DNA of 64,000 nucleotides from Dendrolimus kikuchii (GCA_019925095.2 CM034388.1:30634934-30698933), one strand, 5' to 3'. Counted from the first letter of the stretch, positions 29,755 through 41,107 are shown. The notes: generated by a model not told the origin, from the letters alone. Program-made: numbers and translations.

Positions 29755-29986
29755 TACATACATACATAGCTTCACGCCAGTTCAGGCACGTACAACAGAG
29801 CGCCATTTAGGCTTATTCTTACACACCTCACTTGCTTCTTTGACATTCATAACTCTTGTCATGCACTCTCGTCTAGTCTTAAGGCTCCTGACATCACCTT
29901 CTGCTAGTAAACGATCAATTTGATCATGGAAGCTGTGTCGTGGCCTTCCACGACTTCTGCATCTATCCACTTTTGCATATTTTGCA
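29755..29986 (-). mobile_element. RTE-T copy 16
   Basis: Lacks the CCTTGCGGGGT stretch near its 3' end. Truncated at TGCAAAAGTGGATAG, as copy 6. No clear duplication. KPKWRS variant. Confidence 0.85.
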
Positions 29987-30951
29987 ACTCTAAATAATCA
30001 TTATTTTCTTTCTTTCTTTCTTCAAAGGTGTAGATTGATCTGCTTTTAATTCAAAGTCATTTAAATATGACCTGGCAGATGCTATTGTGTTTATCTAATC
30101 AATTACGACTGTAAAATTGTTTGATTGCGCTAGAAAAACAGAAGTTCTGGCATGTTTTTCTATAAAATGCTATAATTTACCGAAAAAATTCATCAGCACG
30201 ACCTTAATTCACCTGTTCGAGCAAGCAGCGTGTGACTGAGGCTCATTGTTCAGCAACAGGATTTACAACATCGTGGGATCCTACGTTTATATCAGCAGCT
30301 ACACACATTGGGTAATTATCAAAATGTGACATGCAACCTTAATGCCTAGAGGTTATTACATTGTTTAGATTAACTCGATTAGCAAATGTGCCATTTGTTA
30401 ATTATTCAAGGTCGAACACTTCTGTATTATTGTGATACAGAAGTATTGTAGTAATATTCCATGTATTCTTATCAAAATAACTTTGTGAATTGTTATTGTC
30501 AGAGACTGTACATGAACGGAAGTCTTCACTTTACGTTGGTTTATCTCTTCTTTGATTAGTGGTAACCTTTTAAAATTTAACACCTAAAGTAATTCTTTTT
30601 ACAGATAGTGTTTAGATCTTTTTTTATTATTTAATAATTTCTTGAGTTTAATTCTCGGTTCAAGGTTTGCAGTTTCGCTTGGGTGATTTAAGAACCCATC
30701 TATCTTTAAAGTCACTTCTGTTATTGAAGATCGAATCAATCCGATGCCGTGAACAACATCAACAAATTAATATCCAAATAAGAATACATTTACATCATAG
30801 TATTTATCTGTGGCGAACCTTTTCGCTCACTGACCAGTCGGCCAAAGATGAGAGAATATAATAAAATAGATAATTTTAATGAGTATGAATCTAATTATAT
30901 ATTAGATATAATTTCATTCGGCTTTGTAAATATTATATACAAAATTACATA
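29987..30951. other. No feature recognised
   Basis: About 960 bp. A perfect 10 bp hairpin ACTTCTGTAT/ATACAGAAGT lies near 30419-30446. No coding support on either strand. Confidence 0.45.
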
Positions 30952-31554
30952 TAATAATAATCGGCAGACAAACACACATTGTATATCCCCAAATTAAGCA
31001 ATTTACGCCTGTGTTATGGGTAGTATACAACGTACTACTACTCTGGGGCCGATCCCAGACACCCAGACCATAGTAAATAACGGAGAAAATACGTTTCCGA
31101 AATTTACTATACCGAAGTAAGAAAGAGAGTTGGTCTGAAAGAGAGTGTCGGGGTGAAGGTAAGGAAAGGAATGCTCCGGTGGTTCGGGCATGTGGAAAGA
31201 ATGGATGATGAAAGAATGACTAAACAGATATACAATGCAAAAGTGGATGGATGCAGAAGTCGTGGAAGGCCACGACACACCATCCATGATCAAATTGATC
31301 GTGTACTAGCAGAAGGTGATGTCAGGAGCCTTAAGAACAGACGAGCTTGCATGACAAGAGTTATGAATGTCAAAGAGGCAAGTGAGGTGTGTAAGAATAA
31401 GCCTAAATGGCACTCTGTTGTTCGTGCCTACCCCGCAAGGGAACTGGCGTGAAGTTATGTATGTATGTATGTATGTAGGAATCGAACCCGGAGCCTCTGT
31501 GTTGTAGTGAAGCAGGCCGACAAAGGCTTAGCCCGCTCAACCACAGAGGCCGTC
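30952..31554 (-). mobile_element. SINE-S copy 2, split by RTE-T
   Basis: Tail and body at 30952-31113 (minus strand), head with box B (GGTTCGATTCC complement) and box A at 31477-31554. The halves join seamlessly if RTE-T copy 17 is removed. Confidence 0.85.
31109..31476 (+). mobile_element. RTE-T copy 17, in SINE-S, no duplication
   Basis: Inserted between TTTACTATACC and AGGAATCGAACC of SINE-S. The 5' junction shares ATACC between target and element. No target duplication is present, unlike most other copies. KPKWHS variant; MDDERM replaces MHDERM. Confidence 0.9.
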
Positions 31555-31944
31555 AAATCGTACATATATTGTAAATGTACGGGCTATTATATTAAATGAA
31601 CGACCCGTCATATTACTTGAGATATTTTTAGACTCTCGTTTGTTATCTTGTCTTCCTTTCATACGTTATATCGCGTAGATTTCTGTAACCTGCCCAAAAA
31701 ATGGAATTGCATCATGAATTTCTTAATATATGTCTTCTACAGCTGGGTTAACTGGTTTTAGTTTTTTTCTTATGCCCACTTTACTATTTATAACCCAACT
31801 AGAATTTCTCAAGTTTCGCACGTATCATTTTTAAATTTGTATTGAGATGAAAAGTATCCTGTTATTACTTCAAGGTTCTTTTATTATCTCTAAGGCCGTA
31901 AGTATAGATGCCACATACAAACATCCACTTCACATATTAGCATC
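31555..31944. other. No feature recognised
   Basis: AT-rich spacer. Confidence 0.45.
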
Positions 31945-32990
31945 GATACTTGTACGAAGCAAGTACGTACATTTTCCCGACTGGGCATTTAGGTGAACAC
32001 GCGCGAATTTACCATCAGTGCAAACATTGCTCATCAAGGTAGCGTACGCGTGTGCTCACCGGTGCACATTAAGGCATCTCCAACCATATCAAGTAATGAA
32101 ATAAATCAAGCAAATAAAGTATGTAGCTTCGATCAAGGATCCTACATACTTTTATGGTCCTTCGAGCCGGACCGAGCCGATTGTACGAAGCAAGTACGTA
32201 CATTTGACTCAGCAAATTAATGCACGCGCGTGCTCACCGGTGCATATCAAGGCATCTCCAATCATATCAAGGGATGAAATAAATCAAGTATATAGAAAAT
32301 ATACTGCCCTCCCAACATAACCGCGTTTCTGAATAAAAGTATTTTTTACATGGCACCAAAACTGTATGATCACCTTCCAGAAGAATTTCTAACAGTACAA
32401 TCAAACACCATTTTTAGAAAATGCATAAAAAAGATGTTAACCGACAAGGCTTATTACAGTATCAGTGAATATTTAAATGACAAAATTATATGAATAAGTT
32501 TATGTATCTAAGTTACTCTTTATTTTAATTGACATCGTTGTAATTTAATACACAATTTTATAATTTATTGGTTTACCTCTTATTAGGCAAATAAATAATT
32601 AGATAAATATATTATACCAGAATTTGTAAGCAGGATACTTGTACATATGCATGCCGAAAAGCGGAATTTGGAGAACTGTACTACGTTAAATTTAACACCT
32701 TTTGTATACCCATTTTCACATTAAATAAATTGAATTGAATTGAATATAAAATGTGTAGTTTCAATCAAGGATCCTACATACTTTTATAGTCCTTCGAGCC
32801 GGACCGAGCCGATTGTACGAAGCAAGTACATACATTTGACTCCACAAATTAGTACACGGACGTGCTCACCGATGCATATCAAGGCATCTCCAATCATATC
32901 AAGGGATGAAATAAATCAAGTAAATAAAGTGTAGTTTCGATCAAGGATCCTATATACTTTTATGGTCCTTCGAGCATACTTTTTTGGTCC
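31945..32990 (+). repeat. Repeat K: 176 bp LTR-end-like tandem units
   Basis: The landmark GTAG(C/T)TTCGATCAAGGATC occurs at 32123, 32755 and 32931; 32755 to 32931 is 176 bp, and the first interval equals 176 plus a ~456 bp LINE insertion. Each unit has GAAATAAATCAAG(C/T)AAATAA, GGATCCTACATACTTTTAT, GGTCCTTCGAGCCGGACCGA and TTGTACGAAGCAAGTAC. GGTCCTTCGAGCCGGA resembles the LTR/primer-site boundary of insect LTR elements (BEL/Pao type), an assignment from memory. A partial unit starts near 31945. Confidence 0.6.
32296..32750 (+). mobile_element. LINE 3' end inserted in repeat K
   Basis: An open stretch from 32350, MAPKLYDHLPEEFLTVQSNT then FRKCIKKMLTDKAYYSISEY, stops at 32491-32493. This is a LINE ORF2 C-terminus of the (LYxxLPxxF..FKxxLKxxLxxKAYYSxxE) type. 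The 3' UTR ends in (TTGAA)n. Confidence 0.65.
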
Positions 32991-33391
32991 TTCTTAACAG
33001 GATAAATTGCTACATTAATCAGTTTATTATCTTTACCACTACAATAATCTATAGCGAAAAAAATAAAAATTGTGCATAAGTTAATAAACCTTGCACCAAA
33101 AATTATCTACAGTCATCTGAACTTTATAATTAAAAATAATCTTCAATTATCGCCATCCTTTATCGAATCACGACTAAAGACGTCGAGATTGAAAATATTC
33201 AAATAGATTAAATCCAATAACATCATAATCGAGATTAAACCTTTAATAGAAAGGTCATGACCAATCGTTCATTCATTTTTAAATCAAACAAGTCTAAGGA
33301 TGTAATACATTTATATTAGTACATACTTATATCATTATGGATTTCACTTCATTTGGATAATTTGGAGTAATCCAATTCTCTATCTATATAA
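32991..33391. other. No feature recognised
   Basis: AT-rich spacer. Confidence 0.45.
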
Positions 33392-34677
33392 TAGGTTAGG
33401 GAAAAAGTCTTTTCGCATATAGTATGTATGAACTTGTAATAAGATCTCTTTGGTTATACCATTTGTATCTGGCTGGTTTTGGTATCATTAAAAAGTTTTA
33501 ATTTTAAAGAAGACAATTCCAAATTCAAATTAGGAAAATGTGTGATTTTCATTTGTTTTTCTTATTGTTTAAATGAGAGAATCTAATGAAGAAATTCGTT
33601 ACATTTTTAAAATTTACTACAAAAAAGGGAAAATGCAACACAAGCCGCGAAAAAAAATTGTAATGTTTATGGACCTAATGCAGTATCTGTGAGAGTAGCG
33701 CAAATTTGGTTTAAGCGTTTTTAATCCGGAAATTTTGATATCAAAGATGCACGTCGCTCTGGTCGCCCTGTTACGGACAAAATTGATGCCATTTTTGAAA
33801 AAGTGGAGCAAGATCGGCATATTAGTAGTTACGATGTAGCTGGAGAACTGGGAATTGACCACAAAACGGTTTTGGCGCAGTTGAAAAAAGCCGGGTACAC
33901 AAAAAAAACTCGATATTTCGGTGCCTCATGAGCTTACTGAAAGAAACCTAATGAACCATTTACTCATTTGTGATTCTTTATTAAGACGTAATGAAACCGA
34001 ACCATTTTTGAAGAAGCTGATAACTGGTGACGAAAAGTGGATCACATACGACAAGAATGTGCGAAAAAGATCGTGGTCAAAGGCCGGTCAGGCTTCACAG
34101 ACTGTGGCGACACCCGGGTTAACACGCAACAAGGTGATGCTGTGTGTATGGTGGGATTGGAAGGGCATTATTCATTATGAGCTGTGCCGCCAGGCAGGAC
34201 CATCGTTTCTGAACTGTACTGCGAACAACTGACGAGATTAAAGCAAAAAGTTGAGAGAAAGCGGCCGGAATTAATCAACAGAAGGGGTGTGGTTTTTCAC
34301 TATGAGAACGCTAGACCTTACACATCTTTAGCCACTCAGCAAAAATTATGAGAGTTTGGCTGGGAGGTGCTAATGCATCCGCCGTATAGTCCTGACCTTA
34401 CACACCTTCAGATTTTCACCTGTTTCGGTCTCTGCAGAACTCCTTAAGCAGTGTCAGGTTAACATCACGAGAGGACTGCCAAAACCACTTGTCTCAGTTT
34501 TTTGATCAGCAGCCCCAAAATTTTTATAGCAATGGGATCACGTCTCTACCTACAAGATGGCAAAAAGTTATCCAACAAAATGGCACATACATACTTTAGT
34601 CAAACGTAAATAAACTTTATAAAAAAACCTTTTGAATTTTTATATTAAATGCGAAGAAACTTTTGCCCCAACCTAAT
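33392..34677 (+). mobile_element. mariner-family DNA transposon, dead
   Basis: Ends TAGGTTAGGGAAAAAGTCTT (5') and, on the other strand, TTAGGTTGGGGCAAAAGTTT (3') are imperfect inverted repeats, each followed by a TTCGCAT motif, at TA-rich flanks. The ~1.29 kb length is that of a full mariner. Confidence 0.88.
33573..34613 (+). pseudogene. mariner transposase pseudogene
   Basis: The start MRESNEEIRYIFKIYYKKG leads into the helix-turn-helix region after a frameshift near 33634. The clear block 33921-34232 has the first catalytic aspartate in TGDEKWITYD (codon 34029-34031) and MLCVWWDWKGIIHYEL. The second catalytic position reads YENARP, with GAG (34304-34306) instead of an Asp codon. A stop interrupts shortly after, and the third aspartate (PSDFHLF, GAT at 34411-34413) lies in a shifted frame. 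Usual length is ~345 codons. Not functional. Confidence 0.88.
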
Positions 34678-34973
34678 ATTTTGAATGCAGGTAGCAATAT
34701 TATTTACAAATAAAAGTAAATAATCTAAGTAGGTATTAGCCTTGACATTGCCGGTGCTTTGATCAGAATATCAACAGCATTCCACAAAATATGAAGTTTT
34801 CCATTATATATTATTTATACAGTATTAAGTAGACTACAATATTAATGACAAAAAAACGGTCAAGTGCGTGTGTCTATGAGTAGAGCTATTTTTACGCTTC
34901 TGTTTGTTCATTATTTTTTATTTCTTAAATCTATTCTACAAAGAGAAGGGATTGGTCATTGAGTTATATATTA
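34678..34973. other. No feature recognised
   Basis: AT-rich spacer. Confidence 0.45.
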
Positions 34974-35023
34974 CTAGCTGCGCCCCGCGGTTTCACCCAC
35001 CCGCATGGTGAGGGAAAATCGTT
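34974..35023 (-). mobile_element. Helitron-like 3' end, truncated
   Basis: CTAGCTGCGCCCCGCGGTTT on the plus strand is the complement of the Helitron terminus. It stops where SINE-A copy 11 begins. Confidence 0.5.
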
Positions 35024-35335
35024 ATTTTTTTTTATTGCAGGAGTTCATCAGACAGGCAGACGGCCCACTTGATGGAAAACGGTTACCATCGCCTATAGAC
35101 ATTTACAACACCAAAGTTGCTACAAATGCGCTGCTGCTCTCGTAAGGGTAACTGGAACCTGGTCACTAATGCCGGAACACAACTCAAGGTTGTTAAGGCG
35201 ACATACTCTAGACCAGGGGTGGTAGCCATCCAGTCGGGCAAATGCCTTACCACCTGGCTTGTGGGTTAAGTCGCCTCTTACGACAGGCCGCCCCAACGCA
35301 GGAAATTGTATTCTTTCTCCGTTCCTGCACGAATA
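35024..35335 (-). mobile_element. SINE-A copy 11
   Basis: Full length; head variant CCGCCCCAACGCAGGAAATT, the type also found in the R1-like fragment at 2.05 kb. GTAGCC subfamily. Confidence 0.92.
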
Positions 35336-35429
35336 AAAATCTCTTACAGACTTCTTCTTGTCGTTCCGTTAAACTATTATATTTAAATTTAAATAAATTT
35401 AATCATATCAGATATTAATTGTTAACCGT

Positions 35430-35742
35430 TTTATCCGTGCAGGAACGGAGAAAGAATACAATTTCCTGCGTTGGGGCGGCCTGTCGTAAGAGGCGACAAA
35501 ACAACCCACAGTCAGGTGGTAGGGCATTTGCCCGACTGGATGGCTACCACCCCTGGTCTCAAGTATGTCGCCATAACAACCTTGAGTTGTGTTCCGGCAT
35601 TAGTGACCAGGTTCCAGTTTCCCTTAAGAGAGCAGCAGCGCATTTGTAGCACCTTTGGTGTTGCAAATGTCCATAGGCGATGGTAACCGCTTTCCATCGA
35701 GTGGGCCGTCTGCCTGTCTGCTGAACTCCAGCAATAAAAAAA
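35430..35742 (+). mobile_element. SINE-A copy 12, good reference copy
   Basis: Complete: head TTATCCGTGCAGGAACGGAG, hairpin GCAGGAA ... TTCCTGC, body, and 3' end GAACTCCAGCAATAAAAAAA. Inverted relative to copy 11 only ~95 bp away. Confidence 0.93.
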
Positions 35743-36149
35743 TAAAAAAAATAAAAACAAAAAACACCCTTTCGATGATGTAATATTATCTACTAAATTA
35801 TGTTATAAATGCAGGAGGTGTCTTATTATTTCTACAACGACTCGTCACATTCGTCTAGAAATGCGCTAGACGTATTTTAAATTCATTTTTAACCTTATAA
35901 TATAAAGCTTAATCAACACTAATAAATCTCTCAAAATCATGCGCAGAAGCTTGTCCTTTATAATATCTTTTAGCCTTTTTTGTGTAAGTAACAATTACGC
36001 ATCGTTAAAATTAAGCAACACCGATATTTGAGATTCATTTAAGGTTTTTATTGAAAGCTACTTATATTACGTTAGCAACATTTTCATAGCCAGATGTTCG
36101 TGAAATTTCTTCACTCATAGCCCGCGGTTACTTCTTTTCGTATAGCCTG
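35743..36149. other. No feature recognised
   Basis: AT-rich spacer. Confidence 0.45.
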
Positions 36150-36427
36150 TGGCAGGCAAACAGGCAGACGGCCCACTTGATGGAAAGCGGTTACAATCGC
36201 CTATAGACATTTACAACGCCAAAGGTGCTACAAATGCGCTGCTGCTCTCTTAAGGGGGAGACTGGAACCTGGTCACTAATGCCGGAACACAATACAAGGT
36301 TGTTATGGCGACATACTCTAGACCAGGGGTGGTAGCCATCCAGTCGGGCAAATGCCCTACCACCTGGCTGTGGGTTGTAATGCCCCAGCGCAGGAAGTTG
36401 TATTCTTTTTCCGTTCCTGCACGGATA
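36150..36427 (-). mobile_element. SINE-A copy 13
   Basis: Intact head; lacks the poly-A side (starts at GGCAGGCAAACAGGCAGACG) and has lost the TTGTCGCCTCTTACGACAGG stretch (about 25 bp) near 36378. Confidence 0.9.
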
Positions 36428-36705
36428 AAGCGTTGTGCAGTTTAATTTTTTTTAAATATGTAAAATTACTCTAAAATGAACAATAGTTGTAGGATTTTGA
36501 TAGTTTTTGAGTAGTAATTATGGGTTTTGTGAGATATGTGAACTGTATAGTAAAATGTGAACTTTTGAGTTGTCACAAGAACTCCGTTGAATGGCACCAG
36601 CTGATAACCTACAGTTCAGCTGTGCTACACATAGGCTTAAGAAAATGAAGAAACTATATTGTAAACTAAGATCTGGCTTAAAGGCCTAGCTGCCAAGCTA
36701 TAAAC
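36428..36705 (+). repeat. Repeat C copy
   Basis: Landmarks GTGCAGTTTAATTTTTTTTA, AAATGAACAATAGTTGTAGG, TTGATAGTTTTTGAGTAGTA, AACTCCGTTGAATGGCACCA, CTTAAAGGCCTAGCTGCCAA. Family defined by seven copies in this window; full copies run from GGCGGGAACTGAAAGG to GGCCTAGTTGCCAAGCC. No ORF, no obvious inverted ends. Class unknown. Confidence 0.65.
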
Positions 36706-36978
36706 CTAAATGAAATAATAAATAAAATGTCATAAACGACGAAATACACAAACGTCATTGGTTGATTTGAAAATCGCGCCTTTTCAATGTCAAGAGATAG
36801 ACAGAATCAATGAGTCATCGCTGCGGCCATGTTCAAGACTAAAACTATACTCTCCAAGCGAACTAGCGCTGCATATTTTAATAATATGGGTTAGACGGCA
36901 TTTAGCGCTGCAGCAAATACACGAGTCATCTTTCATCTCGCTTTCATCATAAATAAAGACTAAGCGTAATAAACAAGA

Positions 36979-37110
36979 TAAAGCGTTGTGCAGTTTTATT
37001 TTTTAAAAATATGTAAAATTACTCTAAAATGAACAATAGTTGTAGGATATTGATAGTTTTTGAGAGAAATGTGAACTGTATAGTCAAATGTGGCCTTTCG
37101 AGTTTCTCGA
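36979..37110 (+). repeat. Repeat C copy, 3'-truncated
   Basis: Begins GTTGTGCAGTTTTATTTTTT, ends at GGCCTTTCGAGTTT. Near-identical to the preceding copy over its length; 270 bp of unique sequence lie between them. Confidence 0.6.
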
Positions 37111-37516
37111 CAAATATTCAATAAATTCCAACAAAAAGCAATTCATAAACCTTAAATTAATAGCTCGTAGGTATCACGTTACCCAGTCAGATGAATTACG
37201 TGGTCTCATGTACGACATGCGTATTTTATGTATGAGAGTTGTATGGGCTTACTTTATTTGGACACGAACGATGTTTCATAAATGACGTAATACAATGTGT
37301 TTAACACTTTTGTTTGACAATCTGTATGAATGTTTTGGTAGACCAATATATACAGGGTGAATATTTCAATTCATTCTAGAAATGTATAATTGGTAAAAAA
37401 AAGTGTCGCGTCATTATTACACCAGTAAGAATCAATTTCTCTGGGCCCCAAATCTGTAGCTAACAAAAAAAAAATTCGTGCCAGTTCAAGTCAAGATTGA
37501 TTCAATATTGATCCGA
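37111..37516. other. No gene recognised
   Basis: An open 65-codon stretch at 37088-37285 has no recognisable motif. TATACAGGGTG near 37350 is a common insect repeat terminus but is not decisive. Confidence 0.4.
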
Positions 37517-37527
37517 GATTGTTTACA

Positions 37528-37966
37528 TATACATACATACATAACTTTACGTCAGTTCCCTTGCGGGGTAGGCATAAACAACAGAGCGCCATTTAGGCTT
37601 ATTCTTACACACCTCACTTGCTTCTTTGACATTCATAGCTCTTGTCATGCACGCTCGTCTGTTCTTAAGGCTCCTGATATCATCTTCTGCTAGTACACGA
37701 TCAATTTGATCATGGAAGGTGTGTCGTGGCCTTCCACGACTTCTGCATCCATCCACTTTTGCATTGTATATCTGTTTAGTCATTCTTTCCAAATGCCCGA
37801 ACCACCGGAGCATTCCTTTCCTTACCTTCACCCCGACACTCTCTTCCAGACCAACTCTCTTTCTTACTTCGGTATTACGAACGCGGTCCGCGAGCGTCAC
37901 TCCGCAGATTTTGCGCAGTGCTCGCATCTCGACCGCGTTTACTCTACTTTCATGCTCTCTCTTCCT
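37528..37966 (-). mobile_element. RTE-T copy 18
   Basis: Duplication GATTGTTTACA / GATTATTTACA (37517-37527, 37967-37977; one mismatch). A 15 bp in-frame deletion removes the stretch between the two GAAAGAATG motifs (GHLERMTKQ instead of GHVERMHDERMTKQ). Confidence 0.9.
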
Positions 37967-37977
37967 GATTATTTACA

Positions 37978-38334
37978 GACTTCCAGAACCGTCATAAGTT
38001 ACGATTCCAATTCGATTCGATTGCCAATTTGAGTTACAGACTCGGGGCCCAAGGGTTGATTCTTAAAGAAGGTATCCTTAGTTACCTCTTTAGAATGCCA
38101 TACAAGTGTTACGTATTCTATTTAGCAATTCACTCTGAGGTAGTGAAAGTAGCTACAGTTCAGTTTACCTAAACATTTAAACCCATTTACGCAAAGCATT
38201 GCTATATAATCTTACCTGACACCCAGTTTCCATGTCCGCATAATATCCGGAAGTTCTTCCCTGGCATGTGAACCCCGTCAATGGAACTTTTGTCCTCTTC
38301 ACACCACTCTGAAAAGAAAGAGAAGAATATATTA
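37978..38334. other. No feature recognised
   Basis: Unique-looking spacer. Confidence 0.45.
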
Positions 38335-38605
38335 ACCTTGTAGGAATGGAGAAGAAATACCAATTCCAGCGGCCGGATGGTCTTATCGTAAAAGGCGAGA
38401 AAACTACCCACAGGTCGTAGGAGATTTGGCCGTCTGGATAGCTACTACCACTTCCTAGACTATGCCGGAACAACTTTGAGTTGAGTTCCGGCATCAATGG
38501 CCAAACCCTTCAAGGCCGGCAGCATATTGGTAGCAGTTCTGGCGCTGCGAATGTCCGTAGACGACGATAATCACTTACTATCAAGTTGGCCAGTGCAAAT
38601 AATAA
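38335..38605 (+). mobile_element. Old SINE-A relative, nearly full length
   Basis: Head GTAGGAATGGAGAAGAAATA, CAATTCCAGCGGCCGGATGG, body CGTAGGAGATTTGGCCGTCT, 3' part TCACTTACTATCAAGTTGGC. Shows that the head and body were already joined in an older subfamily. No poly-A left. Confidence 0.6.
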
Positions 38606-40106
38606 ACATGCTGTTCCTATTACTCAATTAAATTCATACAGAACTGTCTTGCATCTGTACTGAAGGCAACGCAAAAATAATTATCGAAACCCGTTCAGAA
38701 GCAAAAAAGTTATGCCTGAACATATATTAGGGGAAGCAGGGGGAATTCCGTTCACTTAAGAAAAACCTTTTATTCTGAAAAACTTTACATTAAAAGTTGG
38801 ACAAAATAATACAATTGTTCATTTATTCAGTAATCACTATTTTGACACGAAACGTAAGAAACTTTACTTAATATTTGATAATTAAGCAAGAAAAAGGGGG
38901 CACGGGGCACGCCACTGGGCTGTGGGTAATATCGCTCATATAAAAGTATAATGACGTCAATAGCTACATATGTGTATGATAAAAACGAATTAAATATATA
39001 CTAATGTATTAATAGATTATTGCTAAATACAACAAATAATTATCTAAATTAATAGTAGTAACAACAAAAACAGTTATTCAAATAGCGAAGTTACCAGTAA
39101 AATTGCAGCCAACAATTTTGTTAGCGGGACGGAAAACAAACAGACGTCCTTCTCTTTCTCTTGCTACTAGTGGATGTTGAATGTTTGCTTTCGCATCATA
39201 TTCCCCACGCTTTCACCTGTGTCCCGTAATCCAACTCACTGAGTTTATCAAGTTATACTTGTGAGCGCCATTACCTAGGGAGCACCATTGCCCCTGTTTC
39301 CCCTACAAAAATATTTACAAGAGGAATTGAGAACCTCCTCTCTTTGAAGTAGGTTAAATAAAATAAACTTAGTAACTTAGTGAGAGATAAACTGTGGTAA
39401 TCCCAGTCGATGTTATAGCACAAAGAGTCCAAAGATAAGCCGCTAATCGTATTTTATGATGCAAACAATTTGTTATTCCTATTGTAGTAAGCACGTATAC
39501 AAATGGACAAGAAACTGTTCTTGTAGTTAGGTAACGATTTTGAAACATTCAAGGTTAAAGTTTAAGAGGTTGATGACTTAATCGAGGTTTATGCAGCTTA
39601 TGTTTTAAGTTAAAAGGGTTATTAAATATCCAATTAAAAAAATATGTAAATTAGTACTGAATAATTCATGACGATATCAATGGCATTTGTGTTGTGTGTT
39701 TTTTATATGCATGTCACGCGATTTCTCCGTCAATTATGGATCGATTTTGATTTTTTTTTCTTTATTCGTAAGTATTTATACTCCCGAGGGAGATAATTTA
39801 AACACTATTGCTCATACAGATAGAGTTGGAAATGTTTTGAAGATTTTCGTTAATAGTATAAATTTCGTGATTTAAAGCTTAAGTATATTAAATTTTGAAA
39901 TGTGACGTCACGAAATTTAGAACTCCGCCAAACCCTTGACACATGTTGTCACACTTTGTCGACCCCCTTCTCCCCTTACGTAATTTATGGACGGCCCCGA
40001 ATGATTTTCAATATAACTCTTCAAAGTTTTTATTTTCATGGAATAAAAAGGTTTTTTAAAAAAGTGTTTTAATATTAATTTCTGATGATTTAAATGATAT
40101 TACATT
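38606..40106. other. No gene; one suspected repeat
   Basis: 39700-40012 (ATGTCACGCGATTTCTCCGT, TGTGACGTCACGAAATTTAG, TTGTCACACTTTGTCGACCC) resembles an interspersed repeat I have seen in moth sequences, single copy here. The rest is AT-rich. Confidence 0.4.
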
Positions 40107-40406
40107 TTTTTTTGCTGGTATTCAGCAAACAGGCAGACGGCCCACTTGATGGAAAGCCGTCACCATCGCCTATGGACATTTGTGATATTGACATGCGCTG
40201 CTGCTCTCTTAAGGAAGACTGGAACCTGGTCACTAATGCCGGAACACAACTCAAGGTTGTTATGGCGACATACTCTAGACCAGAGGTGGTAGCCATCTAA
40301 TCGGGCAAATGCCCTACCACCTGGTTGTGGGTTGTTAAGTCGCCTCTTACGACAGGCCGCCCGGCTGCAGGAAATTGTATTCTTTCTTCGTTCCTGCACG
40401 GATAAA
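40107..40406 (-). mobile_element. SINE-A copy 14
   Basis: Intact head; ~12 bp lost around the ACACCAAAGGTGCTACAAAT motif. GTAGCC subfamily. Confidence 0.9.
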
Positions 40407-40504
40407 ATTATTATATACGGTATATATTATTATTTACAAATCAAATAGGTTTTAAATTAAACACATTAAAATATTCGGGTCGTATTAGTATTACGCCAAA
40501 AGGT

Positions 40505-40573
40505 AGGTTTGCACTGAAAATCAGCGTTGTGTCGGATATTACGCCGGCACAGCAATAAGCTGAGTGCAAACCT
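40505..40573. repeat. Fold-back of 69 bp
   Basis: AGGTTTGCACT ... AGTGCAAACCT ends, with inner ATCAGCGTTGTGTCGG / CCGGCACAGCAATAAGCTGA. Related core at 15488. Confidence 0.65.
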
Positions 40574-40911
40574 TGTTTGCTGAAAATGCGGCGTAAAAAA
40601 TCTCAAAATATGTTTTTATTTTCAAGATACGCAATGTAAGTACGTCGCTATTTCTTCAATTTTTTTTTTCTTTCGTTCTATTTGTGTTTATAATATTAGA
40701 ATTGTTGTGAGGTTTTTTTTTGTTTTTAGATTGACGTCTACTCAAATATCTGTCTGACCATATGTATGTCAAATACAGTGAGCACATTTGATTTTACCAT
40801 CTTATCTACAACTATTACGTGTATTTCTACAAATAAAGATTTATGAATTAATTGAAAACTACTGTATGACTATATGTATATATGTATGTATTTTTATATT
40901 TATTTCTTAAA
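40574..40911. other. No feature recognised
   Basis: AT-rich spacer, T-runs. Confidence 0.45.
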
Positions 40912-41107
40912 CTAGCTGACCCGACAAACTTCGTACCGCCTCAGAAGTTTCTAAGGGAAAGCGAAATTGTTGTTTTTTGTTACTATATTCCAAGCATTTT
41001 TGAATTATTTGTGGAAGTCAACCTTCCCTTGACTTCCGCAAATAATTCAAAAGCAAAATTAGCCAAATCAATCCAGCTGTTCTCAAGTTTTAGCGAGACT
41101 AACGAAC
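40912..41107 (-). mobile_element. Helitron-like 3' half with 24 bp hairpin
   Basis: Plus strand starts CTAGCTGACCCGACAAACTT, a recognisable variant terminus. Internally, arms 40998-41021 and 41029-41052 form a 24 bp inverted repeat with one mismatch and a 7 nt loop. It runs into SINE-A copy 15. Confidence 0.55.
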
